Source: Manis javanica | Taxonomy: Eukaryota > Chordata > Mammalia > Pholidota > Manidae | Direction of reading: 5' to 3' | Assembly: GCF_040802235.1 (NCBI RefSeq) | Contig: NC_133158.1 | Location: 40,056,001 to 40,120,000, forward strand | Length of the DNA: 64,000 nt | Shown here: positions 39,331 to 52,639 of the stretch, one piece after another | Numbering within the stretch: the stretch's first letter is position 1 | Layout of the letters: each line of letters begins with the position of its first letter | Position numbers and translations under genes: made by a program | The notes under the pieces: generated by a model | What the model was told of the DNA's origin: nothing | Database searches by the model: none | Seen by the model: only the letters and a program-made list of their open reading frames with translations

Positions 39331-42300
39331 TAACAGTGGTAGCTGTTGTGGTTTCTTCTGCCCACTTCTTGGATGTGTGTCCAATTCCAGGGAGAGCCTG
39401 GATGTAGAGTCCAGAGGTCCAGCCAGTCTTCAATGGTCAGGGGCGGTCAGGGTCCCACCCACAGTGGCAGCCTCACCATAGGGGAGATGCCTACAGAGGG
39501 TGCGGCTGGCTTGCCCTGGGTTGTCACAAGTCCGTGGGGACCAAGGCACCGCTGGTCACAGAGAGAGCCCTGCCTGCACTGCTCTCCCACCTGACTCCTG
39601 CCGCCAGGCCTCCTGCCTCATGCTCTGGGGCCACAACCAGCACGGACCTGCCGGGGTATTTGGCCTTTGGCGGTGGTTATGAGCACATTGCTTGACCTCC
39701 AGCACCTGCCTAGCATGCAGTAAGCTCCTTCAGGTCACCAATCTGTCATTGAGCTTATTCAAGCAGAGTTGGGAGGGGTTTTTGGAGGGAGGATCTATTT
39801 AGACACAATTGGTGGTGGGGACTCTGACCACGGAATTGAATCTTTCATGAAATAAATGGACATTGCAATTCCATGACTTCTCTACAGTCAGGTCAAAATA
39901 AAGGGTCACTGCTGAATGATGCTTAAACCTAAGAGTTACAACACTTTGCATTAAAATTATAAACAGTCAATTAACTAACTGAAAAAGAGTTTAATAGTAC
40001 AAACATGTTTTATGCTTTAAGCTAAATAAAGTGCCATCTGTAGCAAAAATGGAGAGAATAAGGCAACAAAGAAACTGCCAGCCTGAGGCTCCAGTAGTAA
40101 CAATCTGTTTTTTCTGGGGCAGAAAGCCCCAAATGGCCACAAGAGCACACTTCTATGAGTGCCCAGGGTGGCACCACCTTGGGGCTGACGTCAGGGAGGA
40201 GCTCTCTTTCTGGGGCTGCAGCGAAGTAGGGCAATGAATTAAATGTGGGCCACACGGCGGAAGCCAATAGAAGCAGGGTCTGCGGGTGGCGAGAGTCCCT
40301 GTGCTGCTGTAGAGGGAGTGCACCGGAGCCGGACTTTCAGAGCAGAAAAGGAGAGACCGCGAGGTGGCTTCACAGAGAGCTGAGCAGAGACCTGGAAGCT
40401 TGGATGGCACTGCCATTTTTCCCTACCTCCCTATGCAGGACATTCCCTGCGGTTCCTGATATATTGATGGGCACTCAGAAATGAGTTCTATGCACACTGG
40501 TCAGCACCAGACACAGCCACTGCGGGCTCCTGCTACACAAGCTGTGGCATTCACGGATCAGCCAGGAAGACGTGCAGTTAAGAGTCTTGGCTGAAAGCAG
40601 CCTTTATTCTGCCAGTGAACAAAGACCTGGGCAGGGGTTACAGGGCAAGGGAGGGGCAGGCACGGCACCCAGTAGTTATGGTGACATAGGCTGCGGGGCC
40701 CAGGCCTTGAAGAGCCTCCGTGGCTGTGGACCCCTGTGTCTGAAATGCTGAGACACAGCCTGTCACTTATGTTAGGAGCAGAGCCTGAGATTTTTCATTC
40801 TGATTTTTACGGTGAAGCACGGCCAAGCTGATGAGAGGAGCAGACGAGACCAAGGGGCACCGATGCCCAACATGGTGCCCAGCACGCACTCACAGCCACC
40901 TTGCTGGCTGGCCACCTCCCGCCTTCTGGCCCAGAGAACCTCTGGACAGCGAGACTTCCTCCTCCCAGGAGTCCTCGGGGCCCGCACTCTGGTCCAGAAA
41001 GTGCTGCGACCTGGTGGGGCCGCACACGCAGGGGCAGGGAATGAGCCGGTCCCTCGCCCAGCCAGGCAGCCCTGAAGACAATGAGAGACAGCTGTGTTCA
41101 GTCCAGCCATCCCCACCACCACCACGCCTGAAAGATCAGGGAAGGGAAGCCTGACTTTGGAGGCAGGAGGTGGGGGGTCACCAGGCAAGGAGTGGGCTCG
41201 GACTGTCCTGCTGGACAGAGACACAGCACTCATGTCCCTGTAGGAGGTAGGAGGCACATCAGAGCAGGTCCAAGCTCTGTGGGTGCTATGGAGCGGCACA
41301 GTAACCTTCCATGAGCCCTGAGGTGTCTGTGGCTCAGTCCATGGTTGGGGCAGGGGTGCCCAGCACGCACTCACAGGGTGGGGCACCCAGGCGCCACAGC
41401 AGAACCCTGTCCAGTGGCTGGAAGAAGCATATGTCCAGGCTATGTGTGAAGACTGCACTCAATCAAGTACAGCAATTGTAACCTCTGCAAAGCCCTCAAA
41501 GGTGTCACTGACTACACAGGCAATGGTATTTTACCATTCAAGATGCTCAGAACTTTTGTGGATGGAGGAAACGCAACTATTAAGATAAAAACTGAGGAAA
41601 ACCTCCCTCACCTGAAGACTCAATTATCCAACCAAAGCATCCAGTAAGCAGAAAAGAAGAAGAACTAGTTACAGATCTGGGCTTAATCTGTTGAAATTTC
41701 CAAATTTTAAGAGAAGAGATGAATTCAATGCTACCAGAGAGAAAACTGAAAGGGGGTCCCTAGAAAGGAAAGGCGATGGCGGTGGCCTGAGGGGACCCAG
41801 GGCTGATGTCTGCAGGCATCCACGCCCGGCACCCAACTCGAAGCACATAGCACTCACCCAGGCGGTTTCCCCCCACCAGCAAAAACCCAGCCCACCAAGA
41901 ACCGTGCTCCGTCCCCCACTGAGGATGTGGGACTTGCCAGGAGGGGCTTCCTGGAAAAGTTTCTAAAACACAGGGTGGTCTGTCCAGACCGGGAGGTGGG
42001 CACAGTGTGGGGGGGAAAACAAGCCTGTGGTTTTAGCTTCTCGTGTCAGGAGCTTTACAGAATTACAGTTAATTCTTGATGCTGAGATTTTTTTTAAGTG
42101 GTTCAAATACATTTGTTTAAAAATTAAGGGTAATCATTGGTTAAAACAGAAGTAAGATCTAGAAGGTCCAAACCACCAGTGTAAAAAAGAGAAAAAGACA
42201 ATTTCATCAGTCCAGCAAAAAGGGAGGAAAAACAGTTAGTGTCATGGACAGAAACACGCATGCGGGGAGTCAGGATGCACCTGCGCCCTGGGTCAGTCTT

Positions 42301-45291
42301 GCCCGCTGCCTGGTGGAGTGCTGTGGCACGATCTGAGGCAGGTCACCCCTCCAGACAGCGGACACAGGGAATGGCAGTGTCACCATGTCCTCTCTCCCCG
42401 CGTCCCGGATGCTGCTGCCTGGAAACGCATTACATTTACTGTCTGTGCCGTAAGGCTCTGCTATCTGGGCGCCAGTCAGCCACTTCACCCACATTACACA
42501 GCGCCGCACACCTGGCCCTGCCACGCCCTTTGGACTGCTACCCCACCTTCCAGAGACCACGACCTTAGCCTGGACTCGAGGCTCACTCCCCCCACGCCAC
42601 TGCGTTTGTTGCTTTGCCATGACACTGGTGGTGAAACCAGCGCTGTGGGGTCTCCCCAGTGACCCCAGGGCAGCCTGTCTGTCTCCACAGCACCTGGAGC
42701 CATGGCACTGGGACAGTAGGGACACGAGTCTCTTGGGCTCCCTTGGCGCCAGGACAGCAATCAGGCCTGCGGGAAATGACAGAGCACCAAGGGACATGGG
42801 TCAGGAGCCGGAGGTGTCCTGAGACTTGCAGGTCCCGGGCCTGGAGCCAATCAAGGATGGGGCTCAGGAGACTGTCCTTCCACACCACTAGCTGAGGTGC
42901 CACATGCGTGTTCACAGCAAAGGCCAGTGCACTGCGGCTCACCACCAAGAAACTCATAAACACACATTTGTGCTGAAGTGAAAATGAAATTCATGTCGCT
43001 CTGACCATGGCCCATCACTGGACCCCCCACATGTACCTGCTGGACAAGCTCGGGCTCAGGGTCTGGTCTCAGTGCTGCTGTGTGTCCCTCTGCTCCTCCT
43101 GTAGGACGCATGGGACCCTGGGCACCATCCCATGTCACTCCCCTGGCAACATGGGAATGACCTGTGCTGAGATGTCAGGTGCAGGATGTCGGGCAAACGC
43201 AGTACAAACGGTCATAAACATGTACACGCTCGAGGACCGAAGGAGACAAGATGCCCTGCCTTTTCCCCTGTCTGGGCCACTTGTGACATGGAGCCTCTGA
43301 GAGGCAGTTTTGAAGGCTTTGCTTAGGGCCCATCTTGCAGGAGTGTGGCCTCGCAGATCTCCTGCAGCACCGGGCCCTCGGGGCCTCTCCTGTCCAGTCC
43401 CTTCATCTGTGATGACACCCACATTGCTCCTGCTCAGTCACAGCTCTTCACACAGTACGTTTCATGCTGGCGCACCAAGGGAGGGAGAGACATGCCCGCC
43501 TCCCTCCCATGCGGCCCCTGGCTCTCCTTGCCCTGCTGCGCTGTCCCCCACTGCAGACGGGGTGCCCAGTCTGCAGGTGTCTTCCCCAAAGCTACTTGCT
43601 GCACCCATTGAAATCCATTCAAGGAAAACAATGACATAACCCCAATGCTTCCAAAACGAGGCATTTATCCAAAGTAAAATATTTCAATAGTTGGTATTTC
43701 AAAATGGACATTGATGCCAGAGTGACACTGTCCACTGGCTCAGTCTTTGGGGGTATTCTGCTCCCTGCAACAGGAGAGCTGTCCTCATATTTCTTAGAAT
43801 TCTAACACACTCACCCAGAGGGTCATGCAGGGCACCCAGTCCATTGCAGTCACTAGGCAAAGAAACTAAGGCACAGAAGCCAGTAGTGGGCTAGAGCCAC
43901 AGCAGGGCCTGGCCTCCCAGGTAGCTCAGCGTGCCCACGGCAGGTACTCTGCCAAGACCACAATGCCTGCACCTCTGGCTCTGGGGCCAGACAAGAATGA
44001 AGGGTAGATTCCTGTATTTGTCACATCATATTTTTAACAAATATCCATAATGCACTGACAACTTTACAACCTCTGACTTTAATTAATTAACTCTATTTTC
44101 GTATCTTACAATTTCCTTTAGAAAATGACCACCTTCACCGATTTTAGTTACAGAAGCCGTGTTGCTCAGACAAGACTATTCAGCAAGGCACTAACAGCTA
44201 CTTCTGAACATTTCCCACATGCCCCATATTTCACAGACACGTGTTGTGAATACAGAAGACAGACAGGGTCAGTGAGGTGAAACAACGTGTGCTCCTTAGC
44301 ACGGAGCAGAGACTGAGCAGGGAAAGTCACTTTCTGGCTTGTGAGGAATGCCGACAGCACGGCACCCGCTCTGAAGGAAGGTGACGGCTGCCAATGGTAC
44401 AATTTCAAATTATCCTCCATCAAACTTTATCAGAATCTTTTTTTCCTTAATAATGGTTAACATTAGGGCACTATAAAATTTGATCTGAAACAACTTGTTT
44501 TTCTCTGTTCCTCACATAGTTTATGTGCTCTAAGAGACATGCTTTCAAATAAAATTCCACATGCCTCTTCTCCAGTTAAAGACGTGCTATTAGCCCAGCT
44601 CTGCAAAGCACAGCAGAGTGCACACACCAAATAACACGCTTTAGTTTAGGATTATGATTTTAGTTCTGAGCTTAAAAAAAGTAAGTAAATGTTATTTTGA
44701 AAAGGATAAAAATACCTTCACCATGTCCTGCTGGTGACAGGGGAAGCTAGGAAAACTAGGACCCTCGAACTCAAACGCTGTTGTTCACTTTAACTGTTTA
44801 GCCACTGAAATTCTAAAGAAAAACAGCAAAAAGACCAGTGACAAAGGGCATCAGGGAAGGTGCAGGAACCCCAGAGTCACCTCCTCATCCTGGGTGCATC
44901 TTCACTTTACCACCAGCATCCCGAGAACGGGCCAGGATGTGAGGGGTGCAGCCCATTACCGAGGGCCTGTCCTGGGTGCCTGGCCAGCTCAGCCTCAGAC
45001 AGGCGAGGCCCGCATGATTGCCACAGCCTCGGCCAGCCTGCTGCTGAGACAGGACCTGACCGACATGCATCAGCCGGAGAGGAGCAGGGAGGTGCTGGGT
45101 TGGGCCATGATTGTTCAGAGAGGGGAATGTTTTCTCCCATAAGAGGTGAATCTCGTGACGGGACCACTCAAATCTCTCTACGGGTCCCCATGCAGCCCCA
45201 TCCTTTCAGAACAGCCCAGACTTCCCTGAGGCCACAGAACAGCCTCCTTGTGGCATTTTAGCCTCGAGACTGGCCACACTGGGATACTTGC

Positions 45292-45473
45292 CACTGAGCA
45301 GAGGTTTGTTGAGGGTGTAGAGAGGGGGCAGGTCGTCTATGTTTGAGATCCGCTGGTACATGGCCCTGGACAGATGATCCCCATGATAGAGGCTGCCCAG
45401 GATGATGCTGGAGAAGTAGATGGGCTCCACAAAGACGCTGAGCAGCGAGCCCTGGACGCCCACCACATTCCAC
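45292..45473 (-). CDS. ADARB1: ADARB1 exon with GC splice donor
   Basis: A 182-nt exon with acceptor CTGCAG. It encodes WNVVGVQGSLLSVFVEPIY, then the SSIILGSLYHGDHLSRAMYQRIS segment and the PLYTLNKPLLS loop. These are core strands and helices of the deaminase domain. The frame demands that the exon end in AGTG, so the intron begins GCAAGT. This is a GC-AG intron with an otherwise perfect donor consensus. The nearest GT (inside GTATCC, five bases further on) would shift the frame. The next exon supplies GC to complete the glycine of LLSG. It lies 9.2 kb from its upstream and 20.3 kb from its downstream neighbour. Confidence 0.95.
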
Positions 45474-47059
45474 CTGCAGGCAGAGGGAACAGCCTTCATT
45501 GGAGGGGGCTCAGACCGAGCACCAGACTGGCACATGCCACACTGCTGGCTACAGACTGAGTCCTGTACAGCGGCCCACCAACTAAAGGATGCAGTGAGAA
45601 ACAGTCGGCTTAGTAGTTCAGCATTTTAAGGAGAAAAATCTACTTCAAAATCACCTGAGCTTTGAAACGGTCTCTTGCCATTATACTTACAAGAGGACAC
45701 ATTTACCAAAGACTGGTCCTGAAACGCGGTCAATACAGTCACGTTTCTCATGAGAAAAATCAAAGGGAAAACAAGCATTTTACTTCTAACAAAAATGACA
45801 GCTCTAGAGGAGTCCTTGAAAACAGTGAACTGGGTTGCTCCCGGTTCTTGGTGGCAACACTGAATCCAGCCCAGTTTGATGTGCAGGTGCAAACTGCCTG
45901 GCGCCTGGTGCCCCAGGACCCGGGCCAGCCTGGGCGTGGAGGCCGAGCACCCTGCTGCCACACTGCCCCTCCCATTGGGGAAGCAGCGGTGCCCACTGAA
46001 CACACTGGGAGCGGGTGGAAGCGGCACGTGGGCTCAGCAGACATTAGGTATGGTATGAGCCACTCTGGTCACAGAGCTTCTGGGGCTGGGTTTCAAGTCC
46101 AGTGCACGCAGTCTCATGGGCCGCCTCTGCTCTCTTTCTGAGTCCTGCAGACAGCAGGGGTGGCCGAGTAGCCTGTGCAGAGTGCGGGGAGCGGCCATGC
46201 GCCCCCAGAGCCAGCAGTGGGGGTGAAGGCCGCCTGAGGAGGGCAAGCGGGGTGCTGATCTCAGGGACGGTTGGAGGGCGACCCTGACACTCAGCCCAAG
46301 ATCAGGGCCTTGTGAGGTGGAGGACGGCCAGCCCGGCTCAGACCAGGAGGGACATGGCAAGTCTGGGCAGTGGTCTCAGGAGAGCAGGGGTGCTGCTCAA
46401 GGCTTCAGCCAAGGCAGCACACCCGCTCACATAACATCGCTGTGGGGGTGCACGGACCGGGCCTGTGTCTGAGGACTGCAGACACAGACCATGGGACTGC
46501 AGGCGGGAGGCCGTGGGGGACCGCCTCCACACAGCACAGGCTGGAAGTGGGGACGGGACACAGGGGCGATTTTAGGGACACAGAAGCTTGGGCATGGGGA
46601 GCTGCAGGACTCTGGACAGGCCTATGGGAGTGCGGGGTGAGGCCCACCGCTGTCCCTAGAGCCCTTCCTATACCACCTTCACTGAGCAGGCCACGAGCTT
46701 CGCCTCTGCAGCTCATGTTCGTACACCTGTAGTTCGGGCCTGGGTCCAGGGGCCCCTGACCCTCGTGAAGCAGGCAGAAGGTGAGGCCCAGTGGGTCAGT
46801 GTGGTGAGCACGTGGAGCAGGGTGAACTGCATCTGTACGGGCCCTGGCCCACGCCTGACTGCCAGCTCTGCTCTGTGCTTGGGGTCACCTGCCAGCCTTC
46901 CTGTGGGGCTTTCTCCAGGGCAGACCCAGGAGCTGCCTCTGCTGGACACCAGCCTCATCCCCTCCCAAGGTGGCCCCACGAGCTGTGTACCGTGAACACC
47001 TGGTGTGGCTGGTCCTCTTAATTTCACATCCTACTGGGGGAGCCTTTGCATCTCATTTG

Positions 47060-47575
47060 CAAATTCCTAATGAAAACGAGCCTCTTTTCTTGTGCTGATA
47101 TGACTTCTCTTTTGGTAAAGAGTCCATTCAAATACTTTGCCCAATTTAAAAATTGCTTTTCCCTGTTGTTGAGTTTTGAGCGTCTTTATATTGTGGATGT
47201 CAGTCCTTTATCAGATACATGATTTGCAAATATTTTCTCCAAGTCAGTAACTTTATCTCATTCTTTCAACAGTGTCTTTCAAGGAGAAGCATTTTTTAAT
47301 GTGACGAAATCCAATTTATCCATTTTTCCTTTTATGGAGAGTGTTTTGGTATTATATCTAAGAAACTGCATATCCCAATTGCCAGGATTTTCTCCTGTTT
47401 TCTTCTAGAACTTTTACATATTTAGGTCTATCACCCATTTTGAGTTTTTATATATTGTGCAGAATATGAAGCTCATTTGTTTGTGTTTACACAGGGACAT
47501 CCAACTGCCCAGCACAATTTGTTGGGGACTGTTCTTTCTTCAGTGAACTGACACTGCACCTTGTTCAAAAATAAG
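47060..47575 (-). mobile_element. Old L1 fragment, minus orientation
   Basis: Antisense L1 ORF2 3'-half text: TTGCCCAATTTAAAAATTGC (47140-47159), GTCAGTCCTTTATCAGATAC (47199-47218) and ATTTTCTCCAAGTC. It stops where a plus-oriented L1 begins, at about 47580. Confidence 0.75.
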
Positions 47576-47882
47576 TTTTGACCAAAAGTGAACAAGTGGA
47601 TCTGAAATTAAAAATACAGTACCATTTACATTAATACCTCCAAAAATAAAACACTTGGGTATATATCTAACCTAAGATCTATATGAGGAAAACTACAACA
47701 CACTGATGAAAGAATCAAAGAACTAAGTAAATGAGGAGATATGTCATGTTTATGGATAGAAGAATCGAGATGCCAGCTCTTCCCAACTCGATCTATGAAT
47801 GCAATGCAGTCCCAATCGAAACCCCAGCAAGGCACCTTGCAGATACCGACAAATTGATTCTACAGTTTATATGAAAAGGTAA

Positions 47883-49910
47883 TGTGATATAAGGAGTTAT
47901 GAGAAATATATATTTGGTCATTCAGATGACCAAATATATATTTCTCAGATGTATTTGTTCTTTATCCACAGGTTCTGAAAATACTTCAGAGCCATAGAAC
48001 TGAAATGGGTGTCTTGTTATGTGAAGGACAGACTTTTGGACCCACCCAGGGGCAGGGCCGGTTGACAGGGGGACCAACCCTGTGATCAGAGGGTGGGAGC
48101 TCTCAGCCCCCAGCCCCCAAAACCCGGGAGGGGAAGGGCAGAGGGGCTGGGGTTGAATGGCCCACGATTCAGTCAGCTGTGACGGCAATGAAGCCCTCAC
48201 AAACACCCATGGGAAGAGTGTGTCTCTGCCTTGTGTCCTGCTGCTCTGCTGGAGAGGCTTCTATACTTGGGGGACCAGGAAGCTTCCACGTACCACTGAG
48301 CCAGGCCCCAAGCTCCACGAGGACAAAACTCCTTTGTTTGGGGCCTTGCCCAGTGTATCTCTTCATCTGGCTGTTAAAACCTGTATCCTTTAAGGTACTC
48401 TTTAAAACTGGTAAACATAAGTGTTTTCCTGAATTCTGTGAGCTGTTCTAGCAAATTCATTGAACCTAAGGGGGAGGTTGCTGTGAGGTAGGACAGGGAC
48501 ATGAGACAAGCATCATGACTAACTCTTCCAGACTATGATGAAAAATGCTGAGATACAAATAGTATAGTAAGAACAGAGGGACTCCATCTCAAGGCTAAGC
48601 TTCCATTTTAAAAACCAGGGAGTTAGGACATAAGATTCCTAACATACTTTATGGTAATCAGCCAATAACCAACCCTATCTTAAGGCAGGGCAAGCAGTCC
48701 TAAATGTTATGTCCCCACTGCCTGAAGGCTACCACTGTCTTGGAGAACAGGACTAATAGATTCCTTGTGTCAAGTTTATCTTACAGAAAATCTAGAGGAC
48801 AGACTATGGGTGGTGACATACTGTCTCTCACCAGAGACAGACATCATGAGACCACAGTAAGCCTAAGCTCCCTGGCCCTTTACTCCATTCTTGAAATCCT
48901 TAAAAACCCAAATCCTAAACCTTTAATTGCACCTCCTCTCTGAGGTGGCCATGCTCCCGTCTGAGTTTACCTTTCTTGTTGTACAAGCCCATTGCACTTT
49001 GTCTCTACTCTTTTTCATGATAAGACAAGAACTCATCGACCTCCACCTCCAGAGGTGTCTCTGCCACTTCGCTATTTCACTCAGTTTTCTAGACTTAAGC
49101 ACAGTCTTCTCTTTTCCTGTCCTACTTCAGACAAGTAGGGAAGGGCTACTGAGATCTCTGATTTGGGCTTGCAAGTTCCTGTCACCTGGGTGACCCAGAC
49201 GGAATTGCAGCTCTATGATGATGCTCTTTAGCGGCCTGCTGGGAAATCTCTTTGCTTTGGGGAGTTCTCAGAACAGAACCTCACTCCACCCAGTGCTCTG
49301 CAGCTCCCCCACATCCTGGGTGGTCGGGGCTTAGCTTCAATGCTGTGCAGATTCAAGCGGGCACTGGACGCCAGGTGAGCCTAGGTCTAGGAGTTGGCAG
49401 AGGGTCTGCCCTGCACTGAGCAGGAGTCCAATGAGCTTCCCGCTCCTCCCTCTGCTCTTCCCTGCTCTCTGCTGCCTCCACGGTTGCTGCCATTTGCTGC
49501 TACTCTTGCTTTAATGAGTTCTTTCCTTACCTACACTCATCCAACCTGTTCGTGAATTCTTTCTCAGTCGGAGTCAAGAGCCCTCTCCCAGGCTGAGGTC
49601 TCACCCAGTGAGCAGGGAGACCTCCCTGGATTAGACTGCCCAACAACACTTGGAACCTCCCATCTGTAGCCGGTTGGTCAGCAGCCTGCGGCTTGCCACT
49701 GGCATTTGGAGGTGGGGAGTGGAGGAAAGTCCTGTAGGATGGAGCCCTTGATCTGGGGATCTGGTGCTCTCCGAGCAGAGAGCAAGAATTGAGTCGCGTC
49801 CTCGGACACCCTGCTGGTGTCTGAGAATTGCCTGGTGGTGTAGTTGGGGAGGGAGCACGTCCCCTGAACATACGCACACACACTGGAATTGAGTCCAGGA
49901 ACCCACATGA
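47883..49910 (+). mobile_element. ERVL/MLT2- or MER21-like LTR, copy 1, itself interrupted
   Basis: The left end, with TTTGGTCATTCAGATGACCA, matches copy 2 at 50011. The right part (49649-49905: GGAACCTCCCATCTGTAGCC, then GGACACCCTGCTGGTGTCTG) matches the 3' half of copy 2. Between them (48482-49648) lies unrelated LTR-like sequence. A possible 5-bp target duplication is GGTAA (47878-47882 and 49911-49915). The family name is tentative. Confidence 0.65.
48482..49648 (+). mobile_element. Probable solo LTR inserted in LTR copy 1
   Basis: About 1.17 kb, from TGTGAGGTAGGACAG to CCCAACAACA, absent from the otherwise matching LTR copy 2. It has a TATA-like TTAAAAACCC (about 48900), TTCATGATAAGACAAG and a CT-rich 3' part (GTGAATTCTTTCTCAGTCGG), as in retroviral U3-R-U5. 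No internal genes. Target duplication not resolved. Confidence 0.45.
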
Positions 49911-50010
49911 GGTAAAGACCCAGAATAGCCAACACAGTACTGAAGGAGAACAGAGTTGAAGGATTGATACTACTTGACTTCGACTTCCTACAAAGCTATA
50001 ATGATTGTGA

Positions 50011-50832
50011 TGTTGGGATTTATAAGAAATATACTTTGGTCATCTGAATGACCAAAATACATTTCTTACATATACTTGGTCTTTGTCCATGGTTCCTGGC
50101 TCACAGCTAAAACCCTAGGAATTTCCTAACTGATGAGTGCCAGGAAGGTGTCTTTTGTTGTGCAATCAATGGGTTTTGGAGAGCACCTATGGGTGGGGCA
50201 GCTGCCTGTGGGACCAACCATGTAGCTAGAGGGACAGAATTTTCAGTCTCCCTCCCTGATCTCTGGGAAGGGGAAGGGGCTGGAGGGTAAATCCTTTGCC
50301 AATGGCCAGTGATTTAATCAATCACGCCTGTGTAATGAAACCTCCATAAAAACTCAAAAGGACGGGGTTTGGAGAGCTTCTGAGTCAGCCATGTGCTGGC
50401 GAGAGTGGCACATGTGGTTGTGCCTGCCCAACGCCCCAACCTGTGCGTCTCTCCCCTCTGGACACTCCCGAGTTACATCCTTGTATCATAAACCACTGAT
50501 CCAGGGAGCAAATGTTTCTCTGTGCTCAGTAAGCCACTGTAGCAAATTAATCAAACCCAGAGGAGGTCCTGGGAACCTCCGAACTACAGTTGGTTGGTCA
50601 AAAGCACAGATGACAACCTGTTTGTGACTGGCATCTGAAGTGGTGGGGAGGGCATTTTTGTGGGACTGAGCCCTTATCTGTGGGATCTGATATTTACTCT
50701 AGGTAGGTGGTGTCAGAACTGAGCCGGATTATAGGACACCCAGCTGGTATCTGAGAAAAGCTTGTTGGATGTGTGGGGGATGGGCCCCCATCCCAGCCAC
50801 CAAAACACATACACAGTGGAATTCAGAACCCA
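50011..50832 (+). mobile_element. ERVL/MLT2- or MER21-like LTR, copy 2
   Basis: Starts TGTTGGGATTTATAAG and ends AGAACCCA. Contains CCTCCATAAAAACTCAAAAG (promoter-like AT box at about 50345-50360), GGACGGGGTTTGGAGAGCTT, ATCATAAACCAC (variant polyadenylation region) and GGGATCTGATATTTACTC. About 820 bp, with no viral genes, so it is a solo LTR. Confidence 0.65.
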
Positions 50833-52639
50833 AATCAAGAGAGCGTGGTATTGGCAAAACAACAGACAAAAAGAAGAATGAAACTGGATAGAGCCCAGAA
50901 GTAGATCTAACAAATACAGTTCTGATCTTTGACAAAGGAGCAACAGTAATTCAATAGAGCAAAGACAGTCCCTTCAACAAATGGTGCTGGAACAGCTGGC
51001 TGTCCACATGCAAAAAACCAATCTAGACAAAGACCTTACACCTCACAGAAATTAACTCAAAATGGATCACAGACCTAAATGTAAAATGCAAAACTATAAA
51101 GCTCCTAGAAAATAACATAAGAGAAAGTCTAGATGACGTTGGATATGGTGATGACTTTTTGGATACACCACCAAAGGCACAATCCATGAAAGAAATAGCT
51201 GATAAGCTAGGCTGCATAAAATTAAAACTTCTTCTTGGTGAAAAACAATATCCAAAAAATGAAAAGACAAGTCACAGACTGGGAGAAAATTTTGCAAAGA
51301 AACATGATGAAGGACTGTTATCCACAAAATGCAAAGAACTCTTAAAACTCAACAATAAGAAAACAAACACTCAATTAAAAAATGGGTCAAAGATCTTAAC
51401 AGACACCTCATCAAGTTTTAGCTACTGTCAATAATGCTTCTATGAACATGGGTGTACAAATATCTCTGAGATCCTGTTTTCAATTCTTTGGGGTACACAC
51501 TCAGTAGTAGAATTACTGGATTACATGGTCATTCTTCTGAAGAACCTCCATATGATTTTCCACACCAACTGCACCATTTTACATTCCAACCAGCAGTGCA
51601 CAAGGGTTCCAATTCTACCACATCCTCTCAACACTTATTATTATTACTTTTTTATAGTAGCTGACCTTATGGGTGTGAGGTGGCATCTTACTGTGGTTTT
51701 GATTTGCATTTCCCTAACAGTTAGTGCTGTTGAGCATCGTTTCACTTGCCGTTTGTATGTCTTCTTTGGAAATGAGTCTATTTAAGTTCTTTGCCCATAT
51801 CTGCCCATTGTTGCTGAATTTTAGTTCTCTACATATTGTTTTGAGGTTTCTTACAAAATTAAATATACGCTTACCATATGGTCCAGCAATCACACTTCAT
51901 TATATCTACCCAAAGGAGCTAAATACTTATGTCCACACAAAATCTGCACACAGATATTTATACCAGCCTTATTCATAACTGCCAAAACTTGGAAGCAACC
52001 AAGATGTCCTTCAGTAGGTGAGTGGACAAATACACTGTGGTCCATCAGACAACAGAATATTATTCAGCCCTAAAAAGAAATGAGTTATCCAGACATGAAA
52101 AGACATTGAGAAACCTTAATGAACATTACAAAGTAAAAGAAGTCAGCCTGAAAAAGCGACATGTTGCAGGATTCCAACTCTGTAACATTGTGGAAAAGCC
52201 AGAGCAGTGGGGACAGTAAGGAAGTCAGGGGCTTCCAGGGATGGCAAGGGGGATGAATAGGTAGAACAGAATTTTTAGGGCAGGGAAAATGCTTTTTATG
52301 ATGCTATAAAGGTGGATACATGTTGTTATACTATTTGTCCAAACCCACAGAAGGTACAACACCAGGTATGAACCCTATAAACTATGGATTTGGGGTAATT
52401 ATGATATGTCAACATAGGTACACCAACTGTAACAAATGCCCCACGCTGGTTTGGGTGTTGCTGATGCAGGAGGCTGTGCATGCGGTGGGGGTAGGAAGAG
52501 TATATGGGAATCTCTTTATTTCCCTCTTAATTTCACTGCAAACCTAAAACTGCTCTTAAGAAAAATCTTTAAAAAATGGTTAATATGGTAAATTTTGTGT
52601 CATGTGTTTTTACCACAATAAAATAAATCAGCAGTGTTT

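Larger units (their letters stand above)
24970..45291 (-). other. ADARB1 intron, 20.3 kb, GC-AG type
   Basis: Donor GCAAGT at 45291, acceptor TATTCCAG at 24970. Contents: GC-rich sequence with a 168-bp duplication (25838-27206), an old plus-strand L1 (about 28930-31653 and 37059-37300) holding a younger L1 (31654-37058), an AT-rich, probably repeat-derived stretch (37300-39300) and unique sequence to 45291. A 22-bp exact repeat (GGTGCCCAGCACGCACTCAC plus AG) occurs at about 40874 and 41355. No independent gene is seen. Confidence 0.65.
47580..52560 (+). mobile_element. Old L1, plus orientation, split by two LTRs and an inverted piece
   Basis: ORF2 text runs 47580-47882, 49911-50010 (CCCAGAATAGCCAACACAGT, then ACAAAGCTATAATG) and 50833-51415 (AAAACCAATCTAGACAAAGA, then the AAATGGGTCAAAGATCTTAA block). 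An inverted L1 stretch (about 51415-51845) interrupts it. The 3' part follows, 51850-52560 (CCATATGGTCCAGCAATCAC, then GAATATTATTCAGCCCTAAA). The L1 text continues correctly across each LTR, so the LTRs are later insertions. Confidence 0.8.

Noticed and set aside
40772..41458. 228-codon minus-strand frame inside the ADARB1 intron
   Set aside because: No family resemblance; contains the short local repeat and overlapping plus-strand frames. No splice evidence.
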